NCBI GenBank assembly: GCA_045578425.1
Contig: JAZNKF010000036.1
Span: 1 to 64,000, forward strand
DNA from: RGIG3009 sp045578425
GTDB lineage: Bacteria > Bacillota > Clostridia > Oscillospirales > Acutalibacteraceae
Length of the DNA stretch: 64,000 nt
Direction: 5' to 3'
The notes beneath the pieces were generated by a model. That model ran no database searches. It was not told the origin of the DNA and worked only from the letters and a program-made list of their open reading frames with translations. This document shows, piece by piece, positions 24,474 to 33,639 of this stretch. Within the stretch, counting starts at the first letter, position 1. Each line of letters begins with the position of its first letter. A program made the position numbers and the translations under genes.

Positions 24474-26057
24474 TTAACGGCTAAACTCCTGCAACTCTAA
24501 ACCTTTGTTGTGGTCTAATGCCCACTGAATGTTCCAACTGTTGGTAAACAGCAATAAATAGTTCCCTTTTAAATCCTGCACACGCTTGGTATCCGAACTG
24601 ATATCCAATGCTTTGACATCAATATCCTCACCGGCAACCCAACGAATATACTGATACGGCAATCGTTCCATAATAATATCCACGCCGTACTCATTTTTCA
24701 AACGATATTCCAGCACATCAAACTGCAAGGTGCCGACAACACCGACAATAACTTCCTCCATACCGCCGTCAATTTCTTGGAAAATTTGAATAGCACCCTC
24801 TTGGGCAATCTGTGAAGTACCTTTTATAAATTGTTTGCGTTTCATGGTATCCTTTTGCCGTACCAAACAAAAATGTTCGGGAGCAAAGGTTGGAATACCC
24901 TCAAAGCGAAAATGCTTGGAAGCGGCACAAACGGTATCGCCAATCGAAAATACACCGGGGTCAAAAACACCAATAATATCACCGGCATACGCTTCCTCGA
25001 CAATTTCGCGATCCTGTGCCATCATCTGTTGCGGCTGCGACAATTTTACCTTTCTGCCGCCTTGCACATGGTATACCTCTTGCCCCTTTTCAAATTTACC
25101 GGAGCAAATGCGCATAAAGGCAATGCGGTCACGGTGCGCCTTGTTCATATTGGCTTGAATTTTAAAAACAAAGGCAGAGAAATCATCACTAAACGGATCA
25201 ACCTCGCCCTCACTGGATTTGCGCGGCAACGGCGGGGTAGTCATTTTCAAAAAGTTTTCCAAAAACGGTTCCACACCAAAATTGGTCAGCGCCGATCCAA
25301 AAAACACCGGTGACAGTTTCCCATGGCGTACCAAGTCTAAGTCAAAATCGCCGCCTGCGCCATCCAACAATTCACGGTCATCCATTAAATTTTCGTACAA
25401 AGAGTCACCTAATATATCCCGTAATTCCGGGTCATCCACAGCGGTAACTTCGGCATCTGCTTCGTGACCGATACCATTGTAAGTGAAAGAAAGAACGCGT
25501 TCTTTTTCACGTTCGTAAACGCCTTTAAAACTTTTCCCCGAACCGATGGGCCAGTTAATGGGATAGGTTCGAATCCCCAAAACATTTTCAATATCGGTCA
25601 TAAGGTCATACGGATCACGCGCTTCGCGGTCCATTTTGTTAATAAAGGTAAACACGGGAATATCCCGCATCATACAAACTTTAAAAAGCTTAATCGTTTG
25701 TTTTTCAACGCCCTTTGAAGCGTCGATCACCATCACAGCGGAATCCGCCGCCATCAAGGTGCGGTACGTATCTTCCGAGAAATCCTCGTGGCCGGGGGTA
25801 TCCAAAATGTTGATACAATAGCCATCGTATTCAAATTGCAGCACCGAAGACGTAACCGAAATACCACGTTGCTTTTCAATTTCCATCCAGTCGGAAACAG
25901 CGTGTTTCATCGATTTTTTACCTTTAACCATACCGGCAGATGCAATGGCGCCACCATATAACAAAAACTTTTCGGTAAGGGTTGTTTTACCGGCGTCGGG
26001 ATGCGAAATAATGGCAAAGGTACGCCGTTTTTCAATATCTTTTATGAACTGTGCCAC
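24474..26057 (-). CDS. prfC: Peptide chain release factor 3
   Basis: A 527-residue translational GTPase that recycles RF1/RF2 after termination. G1 ISHPDAGKTTLTEKFL (~16), the switch ISVTSSVLQF (~65), DTPGHEDF (~86), NKMDREA (~140) and the RF3-specific tail (ELQEFSR end) are present. Start is GTG 26057, with GGAGG 9 bases upstream; the TTG six bases earlier is too close to it. RF3 is patchy in Firmicutes, so its presence is a mild lineage marker. It ends 1 base before the next gene's start. Confidence 0.94.
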   Translation of the reverse strand: MAQFIKDIEKRRTFAIISHPDAGKTTLTEKFLLYGGAIASAGMVKGKKSMKHAVSDWMEIEKQRGISVTSSVLQFEYDGYCINILDTPGHEDFSEDTYRTLMAADSAVMVIDASKGVEKQTIKLFKVCMMRDIPVFTFINKMDREARDPYDLMTDIENVLGIRTYPINWPIGSGKSFKGVYEREKERVLSFTYNGIGHEADAEVTAVDDPELRDILGDSLYENLMDDRELLDGAGGDFDLDLVRHGKLSPVFFGSALTNFGVEPFLENFLKMTTPPLPRKSSEGEVDPFSDDFSAFVFKIQANMNKAHRDRIAFMRICSGKFEKGQEVYHVQGGRKVKLSQPQQMMAQDREIVEEAYAGDIIGVFDPGVFSIGDTVCAASKHFRFEGIPTFAPEHFCLVRQKDTMKRKQFIKGTSQIAQEGAIQIFQEIDGGMEEVIVGVVGTLQFDVLEYRLKNEYGVDIIMERLPYQYIRWVAGEDIDVKALDISSDTKRVQDLKGNYLLLFTNSWNIQWALDHNKGLELQEFSR

Positions 26058-26115
26058 GAACAATATCCTCCAAATAATAATCTACACAATATTGTATCGG
26101 TTTTCGGTAAAATAA

Positions 26116-27438
26116 TCAAGACCTTTTCGCCACTGCCGCCAATAAAACCTCTTTTTCATTGGGCAGTCGCTCTTCTATCACTTCGTTTAACACCCATTGT
26201 AATTGTTCCCCAACCGATTTCCCGCTAAAACCTAATGCCAGAATATCGTCACCGTTTATGCTTAAATCACGTAGTGAAAAGCACTGTTGTTGTTCAATGA
26301 TAATATCGCGTATTTTTCGAAGATTAGAAAGTTCTTCCATGCGAGGTTCCAGCAAACACAGAGCATGACCTTTGCAATCGCCTTCTTTAACCAGCAACAG
26401 TTTATCGAACAATTCTTCTCCCAAACGATTAAGCCATCGTTTTACAACCGATTCAGTTTGCTCAATAACGGTGTCGTGATACCGTATTAAATAGCAAACA
26501 TCGCTAATCGTTTTATTATCAAATCGCAAGCGTTTTAAAATGTTTGCTGCCAGTTTTTCACTGTGTTTGGCATGCCCGAAAAAGTGCCCGTTTCCTTTTT
26601 CGTCTTTGGTAAAACATAACGGTTTGCCGATATCGTGTAAAAGCAAGGTTAAGCGTACTGTTAAGTCTGACACGGCGTTTTGCACAGACGCAATGGTATG
26701 ATTCAAAACATCACGGTCATGGTACATACTGAATTGCCAAAACCCTTTACAGGGTTTCAGTTCCGGTAAGAATATAAAAATCACATCCGAAAACTCTTCC
26801 AAAATTTTGCCAATATCTTTTCCGAGCAACATACGACAAAGTTCGGTTTGGACACGTTCTGCAGAAACCGAATGTAATAAATGGGCGCAATCATGCAAAG
26901 CTTGTGCCGTTTTTGTTTCGGGCACGAGGGCATACGTTGCCGCAAACCGCAATCCTCTTAAAATCCGCAACGCATCTTCACCAAAGCGGTCATTTGCTTT
27001 TCCAACACAGCGTAACAGTCCTTTGCGTAAATCCTCGCGTCCACCAAACGGGTCTTGTATACCAATTTTGGGATGATATGCCATGGCATTAACGGTAAAA
27101 TCGCGACGTGCCAAATCTTCTTTGAGTGTTTTTACAAAAACAACGGAATCGGGGTGACGGTGATCCCTATATTCCCCATCGGTGCGAAACGTCGTGATTT
27201 CAACCGGCATTTTGTTGACAAGAACGGTTATGGTGCCATGTTGCAACCCTGTTTCCAACACGCGATATTCTGAAAACACTTCCATCATTTCTCGGGGAGA
27301 GGCAGAAGTGCAAATATCCCAATCGTGCGGTGTTAATCCCAACAAAGTATCCCTTACGCATCCGCCGACCACATACGCCTCATGATTATTTTTGTTCAAG
27401 CAGTCTAACAGTTCAACTATTTCCTTTGGAATATTCAC
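26116..27438 (-). CDS. cca: CCA-adding tRNA nucleotidyltransferase with HD domain
   Basis: A 440-residue class II nucleotidyltransferase that builds or repairs the tRNA 3' CCA end. The N-terminal catalytic motif YVVGGCVRDTLLG (~22) and DWDICTSASP (~40) are followed by ARRDFTVNAMAY (~110) and the nucleotide-selecting EDALRILRGLRFAAT (~152). A C-terminal HD domain (LLHDIGKP, ~265) is present, as in the clade with added phosphohydrolase activity. The start is probably GTG 27438, with AAGGGGGG upstream. The next gene upstream is 129 bases away, with a terminator in the gap. Confidence 0.93.
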   Translation of the reverse strand: MNIPKEIVELLDCLNKNNHEAYVVGGCVRDTLLGLTPHDWDICTSASPREMMEVFSEYRVLETGLQHGTITVLVNKMPVEITTFRTDGEYRDHRHPDSVVFVKTLKEDLARRDFTVNAMAYHPKIGIQDPFGGREDLRKGLLRCVGKANDRFGEDALRILRGLRFAATYALVPETKTAQALHDCAHLLHSVSAERVQTELCRMLLGKDIGKILEEFSDVIFIFLPELKPCKGFWQFSMYHDRDVLNHTIASVQNAVSDLTVRLTLLLHDIGKPLCFTKDEKGNGHFFGHAKHSEKLAANILKRLRFDNKTISDVCYLIRYHDTVIEQTESVVKRWLNRLGEELFDKLLLVKEGDCKGHALCLLEPRMEELSNLRKIRDIIIEQQQCFSLRDLSINGDDILALGFSGKSVGEQLQWVLNEVIEERLPNEKEVLLAAVAKRS

Positions 27439-27517
27439 ACTCTTCCCCCCCTTTTTCACTAGCTTAATATAATTTATTGTAACACAGTTATAAATTATCG
27501 TAAAGAGATTGAATTAA

Positions 27518-27554
27518 AAAAGCGACTGATTTTATAATGAAATCAGTCGCTTTT
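27518..27554 (-). terminator. Rho-independent terminator after the PLP gene
   Basis: A 15-bp stem AAAAGCGACTGATTT / AAATCAGTCGCTTTT with a 7-base loop. On the minus strand a T-run follows. It ends the SCIFF operon. Confidence 0.88.
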
Positions 27555-27566
27555 AACCTTTGGTGT

Positions 27567-28904
27567 TTACTCTTTTACAACACAGCACTTGTCAATGCCA
27601 TAGTACACAAAACAATCAATTGCGTATTTATCGATTTGCTCTCCACAAACCAAAATCGGAACAGCCGGCGGACAGCCAACTGTTGGAACAGCCACAATGC
27701 GCCCTATGCATTGTTCCACCGGAAGCGTTTCCGAATTAGCAAGCATTGCCTCGCGTATTTCAAGTTTTTTGATACCTGCTATTAACGGAGGGCATCTTTC
27801 CTCAATGGGAGTTGCGGGAAGTATATGACACAGTGCCTGTTCCAGACGATTTAGTTCATTCGTATCCACTCCTGCTGATAGCATCAATACCAAATAATCC
27901 GGATCTGCGTATTCCGGTTCGATTTTTTGTTGGCGTAAAATGTCGGCTAGTTGATAACCCGAATAGCCAAAGAGTTTTGCATCAATCGTCAATTTTAACG
28001 GTTCGCTGCCATAAAGTGTATAACCGTGTCGTTTAAGACGTTCCTTGGATATCTCGATTTGAGGTAACAGTTTCTTTAACCTGGCAGGATAATCCTTCAA
28101 ATATTTATTTACCGCATCCAAAGATTGCAAAATCAGGTAAGAAGGACTGGTAGAGCCAAAAAGCATAAGCGCATTTCTCACCTGTTCCCCAACAGCCGCA
28201 TCCATTTTGTCAGAAAGATGCAGATAAGCACCTCCGGTCAACACCGGCAAGGTCTTATGTGCCGAGTCACAGCATATATCTGCACCCAAATCGATAGGAT
28301 GCATAGATTTGGGGAAAAAACGTAAATAGGCGCCGTGGGCGTTATCCACCGCCAAAAGAACATTATGCCGATGGCAAACATCAGCAAGCCCTTGAATATC
28401 TGCAACATTGCCCAGGTAATCCGGACTCGTTACATATACCGCAACAGGCTTATCCGTAGTGTTGTGTAAATATTTGTCCAATTCTAGGGGTGTCAGTTCA
28501 CAAGTCAAGTAACTTGGATTATTCTCCGGATACAGCCAATCCACCGTTACATCCAACAATGCAGCTGCCGTGAGGAATGTCTTATGGGCATTTCTTCCTG
28601 CGGCAATTAACGGCTTTCGCCCTTGCTGTTTGGCATAGAGCATTGCCAAATACAGCATGGAACGGATACATTGCGAAGACCCTTCTGTGGAATAGTGTGT
28701 TTTGCAACCAAACAAAGTACTTGCATTGGCTTCGCTTTGAGCAATAATATCATTTGCTTCATACAAACTATCCGCACCTTGAATCTCTGTAATATCCAAA
28801 TGCTCCACCCCTAAGATGGACGTTCCTTTATGACCGGGCATATGCATTCTTAAAGGATTTCCCGCTGAATATTCCCGAACAAAATCACAGATTGGTGTTT
28901 TCAT
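27567..28904 (-). CDS. Orn/Lys/Arg decarboxylase-family PLP enzyme, coupled to scfB
   Basis: A 445-residue fold-type I PLP enzyme of the biosynthetic arginine/lysine/ornithine decarboxylase family. PLP-lysine in CDSAHKTLPVLTGG (~228), Asp-His pair in LAVDNAHGAYL (~195) and N-terminal MHMPGHKG (~21) are diagnostic. ATG 28904 overlaps the scfB stop (28906-28908 region) with AGGTGA as RBS, so it is translated from the same mRNA. The amino-acid substrate is not evident. Co-translation with a RiPP maturase is unusual, but this could simply be polyamine metabolism placed in an operon by chance. Confidence 0.85.
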   Translation of the reverse strand: MKTPICDFVREYSAGNPLRMHMPGHKGTSILGVEHLDITEIQGADSLYEANDIIAQSEANASTLFGCKTHYSTEGSSQCIRSMLYLAMLYAKQQGRKPLIAAGRNAHKTFLTAAALLDVTVDWLYPENNPSYLTCELTPLELDKYLHNTTDKPVAVYVTSPDYLGNVADIQGLADVCHRHNVLLAVDNAHGAYLRFFPKSMHPIDLGADICCDSAHKTLPVLTGGAYLHLSDKMDAAVGEQVRNALMLFGSTSPSYLILQSLDAVNKYLKDYPARLKKLLPQIEISKERLKRHGYTLYGSEPLKLTIDAKLFGYSGYQLADILRQQKIEPEYADPDYLVLMLSAGVDTNELNRLEQALCHILPATPIEERCPPLIAGIKKLEIREAMLANSETLPVEQCIGRIVAVPTVGCPPAVPILVCGEQIDKYAIDCFVYYGIDKCCVVKE

Positions 28905-28905
28905 C

Positions 28906-30285
28906 TTATTCACCTAAGGTGCGGGCCACTGCCACCATAATTGCGCATTCCATACGTTTTCGGAACAATTTACATCCGGCTTCATACACGCCGGTAACAG
29001 AACCAGTTGCGTGATAAGCGTTGGCCGCACAACCGCCGGAGCAGTAGAGGCGTGCCCAGCAGTCCCGACATTCGGGGTGCGCATACACATTGCATGCAGC
29101 AAATTCTTTTTGGATTTCGGTGTTGGTCACACCTTCCCAAACATTTCCCAGCTTGAATCGTTCCTCACCCACAAATTGATGGCAAGGATATAGGTCACCC
29201 CAGGGGGTAACGGCCATATATTCCGTTCCGCTGCCGCAACCGGAAATGCGCTTGTAGATACAAGGACCACCGGACAAATCAATCATATAGTGGTAAAAGG
29301 TAAACGGCTTGCCCTCTCTATCTTTTTGGAGCATTAATTCGGCCAACTTTTCATACTGTTCCATAACCACAACCATATCTTCATCCGTTAGCGCAGAAGG
29401 GTCCCCCGCAGCGCAAACCACCGGTTCCATACTCAATTCATTGAATCCCAAATCCAGCATAGCTTGAATATCGTTTAAAAAGTCGGGGTTGGCATGGGTA
29501 AATGTTCCACGCATATAATAATCCTTGCCGCCACGAGCCTCAACAAACTTTTGAAACTTGGGAACAATTTTTTCAAAGCTTCCCTTGCCGGCGTAATCCA
29601 CACGGAATTTATCGTGTATTTCCTTGCGGCCATCCAAGCTCAGCACAACATTGCTGCATTCTCTATTAGCCCAGGCAATCACTTCATCATCAATCAAAAC
29701 ACCGTTTGTGGTTAAAGTAAAGCGAAAGTTTTTACTCTTTTCTTGCTCAATGCTTCGCGCATAGGCCACCAAATCTTTTACCACTTGGAAATTCATCAAG
29801 GGCTCGCCGCCAAAAAAATCTACTTCCAGATTACGCCGCGTCCCCGAATTTTCTACAAGGAAATCCAATGCCTTCTTACCAACTTCATAGGACATCACGG
29901 CTCTTTCACCGTGGTATTTCCCCTGGCTGGCAAAACAGTAAGAACAGTTTAAATTGCAAATATGGGCAACGTGAAGACATAACGCTTTAATTACACCGGC
30001 TGTCTTTTGTTTCAATTTACCCGCCATAGTTTCAAAGTTGTCCGGTGCAAACAGCTTTCCTGTATCTCTTAGTTCTTGTACTTGCGCATAACACTCCGCA
30101 ATATTTTCTTTGGTGATATCTACACAATCCGCATATTTTTGTTCCAAAGTCGCAAGAACGGACTCCCGCGTATTCTCCTCAAAAAGGGCAATGATATCGT
30201 ATGCCACTTCGTCTACCACATGGACAGCACCGGAACAAACATCCAGTACGATATTGTATCCGCCTTGCTTATATTGATGTATCAT
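28906..30285 (-). CDS. scfB: Radical SAM thioether-forming SCIFF peptide maturase
   Basis: A 459-residue radical SAM/SPASM enzyme. The N-terminal peptide-recognition (RRE-like) segment is followed by the radical SAM motif CNLNCSYCFASQGKYHG (Cx3Cx2C, ~111-118) and the auxiliary Fe-S SPASM cysteines near the C-terminus: CHQF (~380), CNVYAHPECRDCW (~415-426), CSGGCAANAYH (~431) and CKLF (~455). It installs Cys-to-Thr thioether links in the SCIFF peptide encoded just upstream. Its ATG follows AAAGGAGAAA at 30291-30300. A terminator hairpin lies between scfA and scfB, so the peptide is probably made in large excess over the enzyme. Confidence 0.94.
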   Translation of the reverse strand: MIHQYKQGGYNIVLDVCSGAVHVVDEVAYDIIALFEENTRESVLATLEQKYADCVDITKENIAECYAQVQELRDTGKLFAPDNFETMAGKLKQKTAGVIKALCLHVAHICNLNCSYCFASQGKYHGERAVMSYEVGKKALDFLVENSGTRRNLEVDFFGGEPLMNFQVVKDLVAYARSIEQEKSKNFRFTLTTNGVLIDDEVIAWANRECSNVVLSLDGRKEIHDKFRVDYAGKGSFEKIVPKFQKFVEARGGKDYYMRGTFTHANPDFLNDIQAMLDLGFNELSMEPVVCAAGDPSALTDEDMVVVMEQYEKLAELMLQKDREGKPFTFYHYMIDLSGGPCIYKRISGCGSGTEYMAVTPWGDLYPCHQFVGEERFKLGNVWEGVTNTEIQKEFAACNVYAHPECRDCWARLYCSGGCAANAYHATGSVTGVYEAGCKLFRKRMECAIMVAVARTLGE

Positions 30286-30307
30286 ATCCGTTTCTCCTTT
30301 GCAAAAA

Positions 30308-30335
30308 AGAATGCCGCCGAAAACGGCGGCATTCT
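30308..30335 (-). terminator. Attenuating terminator between scfA and scfB
   Basis: 12-bp stem AGAATGCCGCCG / CGGCGGCATTCT with a 4-base loop; six T follow on the minus strand. It is an intrinsic terminator directly after scfA and before scfB, so it must be partly read through for the maturase to be made. Confidence 0.85.
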
Positions 30336-30346
30336 AGGATATGCAA

Positions 30347-30499
30347 TTACTTGCTTTCCTTGGTGTTCTCGCACTTTTGGTTTGCAATGCCGCAACTGGT
30401 CTTGCAAGCAGATTGGCAAGAAGTTTGGCACTCACCGCAGCCACCATTCTTAGCACTGTCGCAAAGGTTGCGAGTCTCAATTGTTTTGATATGTTCCAT
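30347..30499 (-). CDS. scfA: SCIFF peptide precursor (six/seven-Cys ribosomal peptide)
   Basis: A 50-residue ORF read from the DNA: MEHIKTIETRNLCDSAKNGG then CGECQTSCQS ACKTSCGIAN QKCENTKESK. Seven cysteines (positions 13, 21, 24, 28, 32, 36, 43), one more than the 'six Cys in forty-five residues' name. The CQTSCQSACKTSC core is the invariant SCIFF signature. Threonines near the cysteines are the acceptor candidates for thioether links made by ScfB. SCIFF is one of the most conserved RiPPs in Clostridia and its role is unresolved. Start at 30499 has GAAGGTG upstream, and a strong promoter sits 37 bases before it. Confidence 0.95.
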   Translation of the reverse strand: MEHIKTIETRNLCDSAKNGGCGECQTSCQSACKTSCGIANQKCENTKESK

Positions 30500-30535
30500 A
30501 ATTTCACCTTCTGTATCTAGGATTTTTATGAAATA

Positions 30536-30564
30536 AGTTTAGCATAATACATTTTGTATGTCAA
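30536..30564 (-). promoter_or_regulatory. Sigma-A promoter of scfA
   Basis: On the minus strand TTGACA (30564-30559) and TAAACT (30541-30536) with 17-base spacing. It lies between rsgA and scfA and should drive high peptide expression. Confidence 0.85.
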
Positions 30565-30588
30565 TCTAATTTTTCATACTATTTGTTG

Positions 30589-31467
30589 CTACCATTTTTT
30601 CTGTTTTTTTGTTTCTTCATATAAAGCCGTATAACTTTCATAACGCGAACGAGAAATTTCGCCGTTTTCTACTGCGTAATGTATCGCGCAATCCGGTTCG
30701 TGAACATGGGAACAACCGGTAAATCGACATTTACCAAAAAACGGTTCAAATTCCCTAAAACAACTCATCAGCTCTTCCGATTCAATCGGCATGGCTTTTT
30801 CCAAATCCAGTACAGAAAATCCGGCCGTATCTGCCAAATACCCACCAAAAGGTAACGGAATAAGTTCCGCAGAACGAGTAGTATGTCGTCCTCTCCCCAA
30901 TTTTTGGCTAATCTCAGCCGTTTCGCGGTGAACGCTTTGGTCAATCAAATTAATTAAACTGGATTTTCCCACACCGGAGTTGCCGGTAACCGCGGTGATT
31001 TTCCCTTGTAAAAACTGTTTGAACGGAACAACTGTTGTTGCATCCGTATTCGTTATCACAAACACCTTAAAACCGGCATGGGTATAAATATTTTCTATTT
31101 CTTTAGTGTCTTGCAAATCGGCTTTTGTGACAACCAAAATCGGCTCAATTGCATTATTCTCAGCAATGGCAATCAAGGTATCTAACAACAAAAAATTCGG
31201 ACGGGGTTCCGCTATCGATACCACAACTGCCAAGCAGTCTAAATTGGCAAGCGGAGGACGTACCAAACAATTGCGGCGCGGTAGAATTTCTTCTACCGTG
31301 CCGGTCTTGTTGTCATTAAGTGTAATTAAAACACGGTCACCTGCCAAAGGCGAAATCCCCTCTTTTCGAAAAACGCCTCTCGCTTTACATTCGTAGACCG
31401 TATCTTCTACCTTGACATAGTAAAACCCGCCAATGCTTTGCAACAGCAATCCATCGTGTTTTTGCAT
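30589..31467 (-). CDS. rsgA: Ribosome small-subunit GTPase A
   Basis: A 292-residue circularly permuted GTPase for 30S assembly. An OB fold (~1-65) precedes G4 TKAD (~118), G1 GNSGVGKSSLINLI (~166), the switch region GRGRHTTRSAELIPL (~195), DTAGF (~213) and a C-terminal zinc site CRFTGCSHVHEPDC (~247-260, Cys-Cys-His-Cys). The permuted G4-before-G1 order is diagnostic. It follows the PASTA kinase by 4 bases in the conserved prpC-prkC-rsgA order. Start ATG 31467. Confidence 0.95.
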   Translation of the reverse strand: MQKHDGLLLQSIGGFYYVKVEDTVYECKARGVFRKEGISPLAGDRVLITLNDNKTGTVEEILPRRNCLVRPPLANLDCLAVVVSIAEPRPNFLLLDTLIAIAENNAIEPILVVTKADLQDTKEIENIYTHAGFKVFVITNTDATTVVPFKQFLQGKITAVTGNSGVGKSSLINLIDQSVHRETAEISQKLGRGRHTTRSAELIPLPFGGYLADTAGFSVLDLEKAMPIESEELMSCFREFEPFFGKCRFTGCSHVHEPDCAIHYAVENGEISRSRYESYTALYEETKKQKKW

Positions 31468-31471
31468 ATAG

Positions 31472-33637
31472 TTATTGCTGCACTACGGTCGTGGGAGCCG
31501 TAGTAGTGGCTGCTGTGGTTGTGGTAGTGGTTTTTTCAACAGAAGAGGTAGTTACTGCTGTGGTGGGTGTTGTTGCAGTAGTTGTTGCTGATGTAGTAGT
31601 TGTTGTTGTAGTTGTAGGAAGTGTAGTAGTGGTAGTGGTAGTGTAGGCTGACAAAACATTGCTGTTACGATATTCCTCCATTATCATAGCCGTTTTGCCG
31701 TTAATCTTATATTGTGCATAATCTAAAAACTCTGAACTCGCGGCACCTGTTTTAGCAAGTTTTACAGTAACCGTATACTCGTCTTCTTTTTCGGCAAATT
31801 TTATTTTTTGTGTTTTGACAACATTAGGTAAAATACCGGTAAAATTTTCGGATAATTGACCATTCACAAAAATTTGCAAATCTATTGTCCAGGTACTGTT
31901 GGGCAATGGGATTTGAAGTTCTACTTCTTGATAGCCGGTACTCACTTTCAGTTGAATGGGCGTGCCCGGTTGTACAACCGTATTCCCTTCAATGCTTTGT
32001 TCAATAACGGTATCCGCAGGAACGGAAGAGTCGTTGACATAAATAATGTCCTTGGTTTCATCTAACACAAAACCAACTGCCGCCAACTGTGCCAAAGCTT
32101 GTTCTTTGGAAAGATTAACCACCGTGGGAACAGCAACCGGTTCCACCGGTGTGGTACCATTACTAATCACTATGGTGATTTCGGAGCCATACGGCAATTC
32201 TTCGGGATACTCTTTGGGCGATACGGAAATAACAAAATCTTTCGCCACTTCTGTACTGACATCCTTGAGTCTGGAAACTACAAAGCCTTCATTTTCCAAG
32301 GATTGTTGCGCTTGCTCCCAGTATTGACCGACAACGTTAGGGATTTTTACCATTTTTTGTCCCTTACTAACGGTAAGGGTGATCGACTTGACACCCTTTT
32401 TCACTTCAATACCGGATTCCAAGCTTTGTTCCAAAACTGTGCCGACAGCTTTATCGCTGTATTGTTCCAAATGCGGTTCAAAAGAGAACCACTCCAAATA
32501 CTCGGGGTTTTGACCGATTTCCTCCAACGTCATCCCCACAAAATTGGGAACACGAATTTGAGAAGAATTGTTGCTGAATTGTCTAGATAAAATAATACCG
32601 ACAAAAACAATAGCAACCAACAAGAAAGCGCCCGCTACTGCGCACAATACGGGAATAACCGGAAACGGCTTTTTTTCTTTTTGAGTATCTCTTTGGCGAG
32701 CGGAATCGGTGTGTTCCGGTTCATTACCACGTACTTTGCTGATAGTATCCATATACCGTGTAGGGCTATCATCGGTGAAATATTTGTACTCAAAGTGTAT
32801 GCTGGGGTTTTTCTTAAATTCGTCAAAATCATACAGCATTTCCGCAGCAGATTGGTACCGTTTGGAAGGCTCTTTTTGCATGGCTTTTACCGTAATATCC
32901 TCCAAGCCTTCCGGAATGGCAGGGTTAACTTGGCGCGGAGGTTTTGCCTCCGATTGCATTTGCATAATGGCGACCGAAACAGCACTATCCGCTTCGAACG
33001 GTAAGGTGCCCGTTAACATTTCGTACAGCATGACACCAACGGAATAAATATCTGCTTTCTCATCCGTGATTTCACCACGCGCTTGTTCGGGGCTGATGTA
33101 ATGCACGGAGCCGATAGCTTTATCCGTGTTGCGCGTAGCGCGCATATCTTGACGTGAAAAACGTGCAATGCCAAAATCGGTTACTTTAATGGTGCCATCG
33201 GGTAACAACATAATGTTTTGCGGTTTAATGTCACGGTGGACAATTCCTTTATCGTGGGCGTGTTGCAAAGCACGAAGAATTTGTACGGTAAAATGAACAG
33301 CTTCTTTCCATTTGAAGGTTTCTTGTCCGTCGATATATTCTTTAAGCGTAATTCCATCAATGTATTCCATCACGATATATTGCATTTTATCACCAAAACT
33401 GACATCGTAAACCTTTACAATGTTGGGATGGGATAAAATAGCAATAGCTTTTGATTCGTTTTTAAACCGACGGGTAAATTCTTCGTTTGCCAAATATTCT
33501 TCTTTCAAAATTTTGACAGCCACTGTACGGTTATCAATTTTATCTAAGGCTTTATAAACACATGCCATACCGCCTACACCGATGAGTTCATTTATTTCAT
33601 AGCGACCGTCTAAACGTTTTCCGATATATTTGTCCAT
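31472..33637 (-). CDS. prkC: PASTA-domain Ser/Thr protein kinase (PrkC/Stk1)
   Basis: A 721-residue membrane kinase. The kinase domain (~10-270) has the G-loop LIGVGGMACVYKA, AVKIL Lys (~42), HRDIKPQN (~138) and DFG (~157). A juxtamembrane stretch and a transmembrane helix (~333-355) lead to three extracellular PASTA domains (~365-430, 432-500, 508-570) that bind muropeptides or lipid II, then a beta-rich domain (~575-660). The last ~50 residues are almost pure Thr with Ser, Ala and Pro, an unusual tail. It is the sensor of cell-wall fragments for germination and division control. Start overlaps the phosphatase stop region with a 2-base gap. Confidence 0.94.
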   Translation of the reverse strand: MDKYIGKRLDGRYEINELIGVGGMACVYKALDKIDNRTVAVKILKEEYLANEEFTRRFKNESKAIAILSHPNIVKVYDVSFGDKMQYIVMEYIDGITLKEYIDGQETFKWKEAVHFTVQILRALQHAHDKGIVHRDIKPQNIMLLPDGTIKVTDFGIARFSRQDMRATRNTDKAIGSVHYISPEQARGEITDEKADIYSVGVMLYEMLTGTLPFEADSAVSVAIMQMQSEAKPPRQVNPAIPEGLEDITVKAMQKEPSKRYQSAAEMLYDFDEFKKNPSIHFEYKYFTDDSPTRYMDTISKVRGNEPEHTDSARQRDTQKEKKPFPVIPVLCAVAGAFLLVAIVFVGIILSRQFSNNSSQIRVPNFVGMTLEEIGQNPEYLEWFSFEPHLEQYSDKAVGTVLEQSLESGIEVKKGVKSITLTVSKGQKMVKIPNVVGQYWEQAQQSLENEGFVVSRLKDVSTEVAKDFVISVSPKEYPEELPYGSEITIVISNGTTPVEPVAVPTVVNLSKEQALAQLAAVGFVLDETKDIIYVNDSSVPADTVIEQSIEGNTVVQPGTPIQLKVSTGYQEVELQIPLPNSTWTIDLQIFVNGQLSENFTGILPNVVKTQKIKFAEKEDEYTVTVKLAKTGAASSEFLDYAQYKINGKTAMIMEEYRNSNVLSAYTTTTTTTLPTTTTTTTTSATTTATTPTTAVTTSSVEKTTTTTTAATTTAPTTVVQQ

Positions 33638-33639
33638 CG

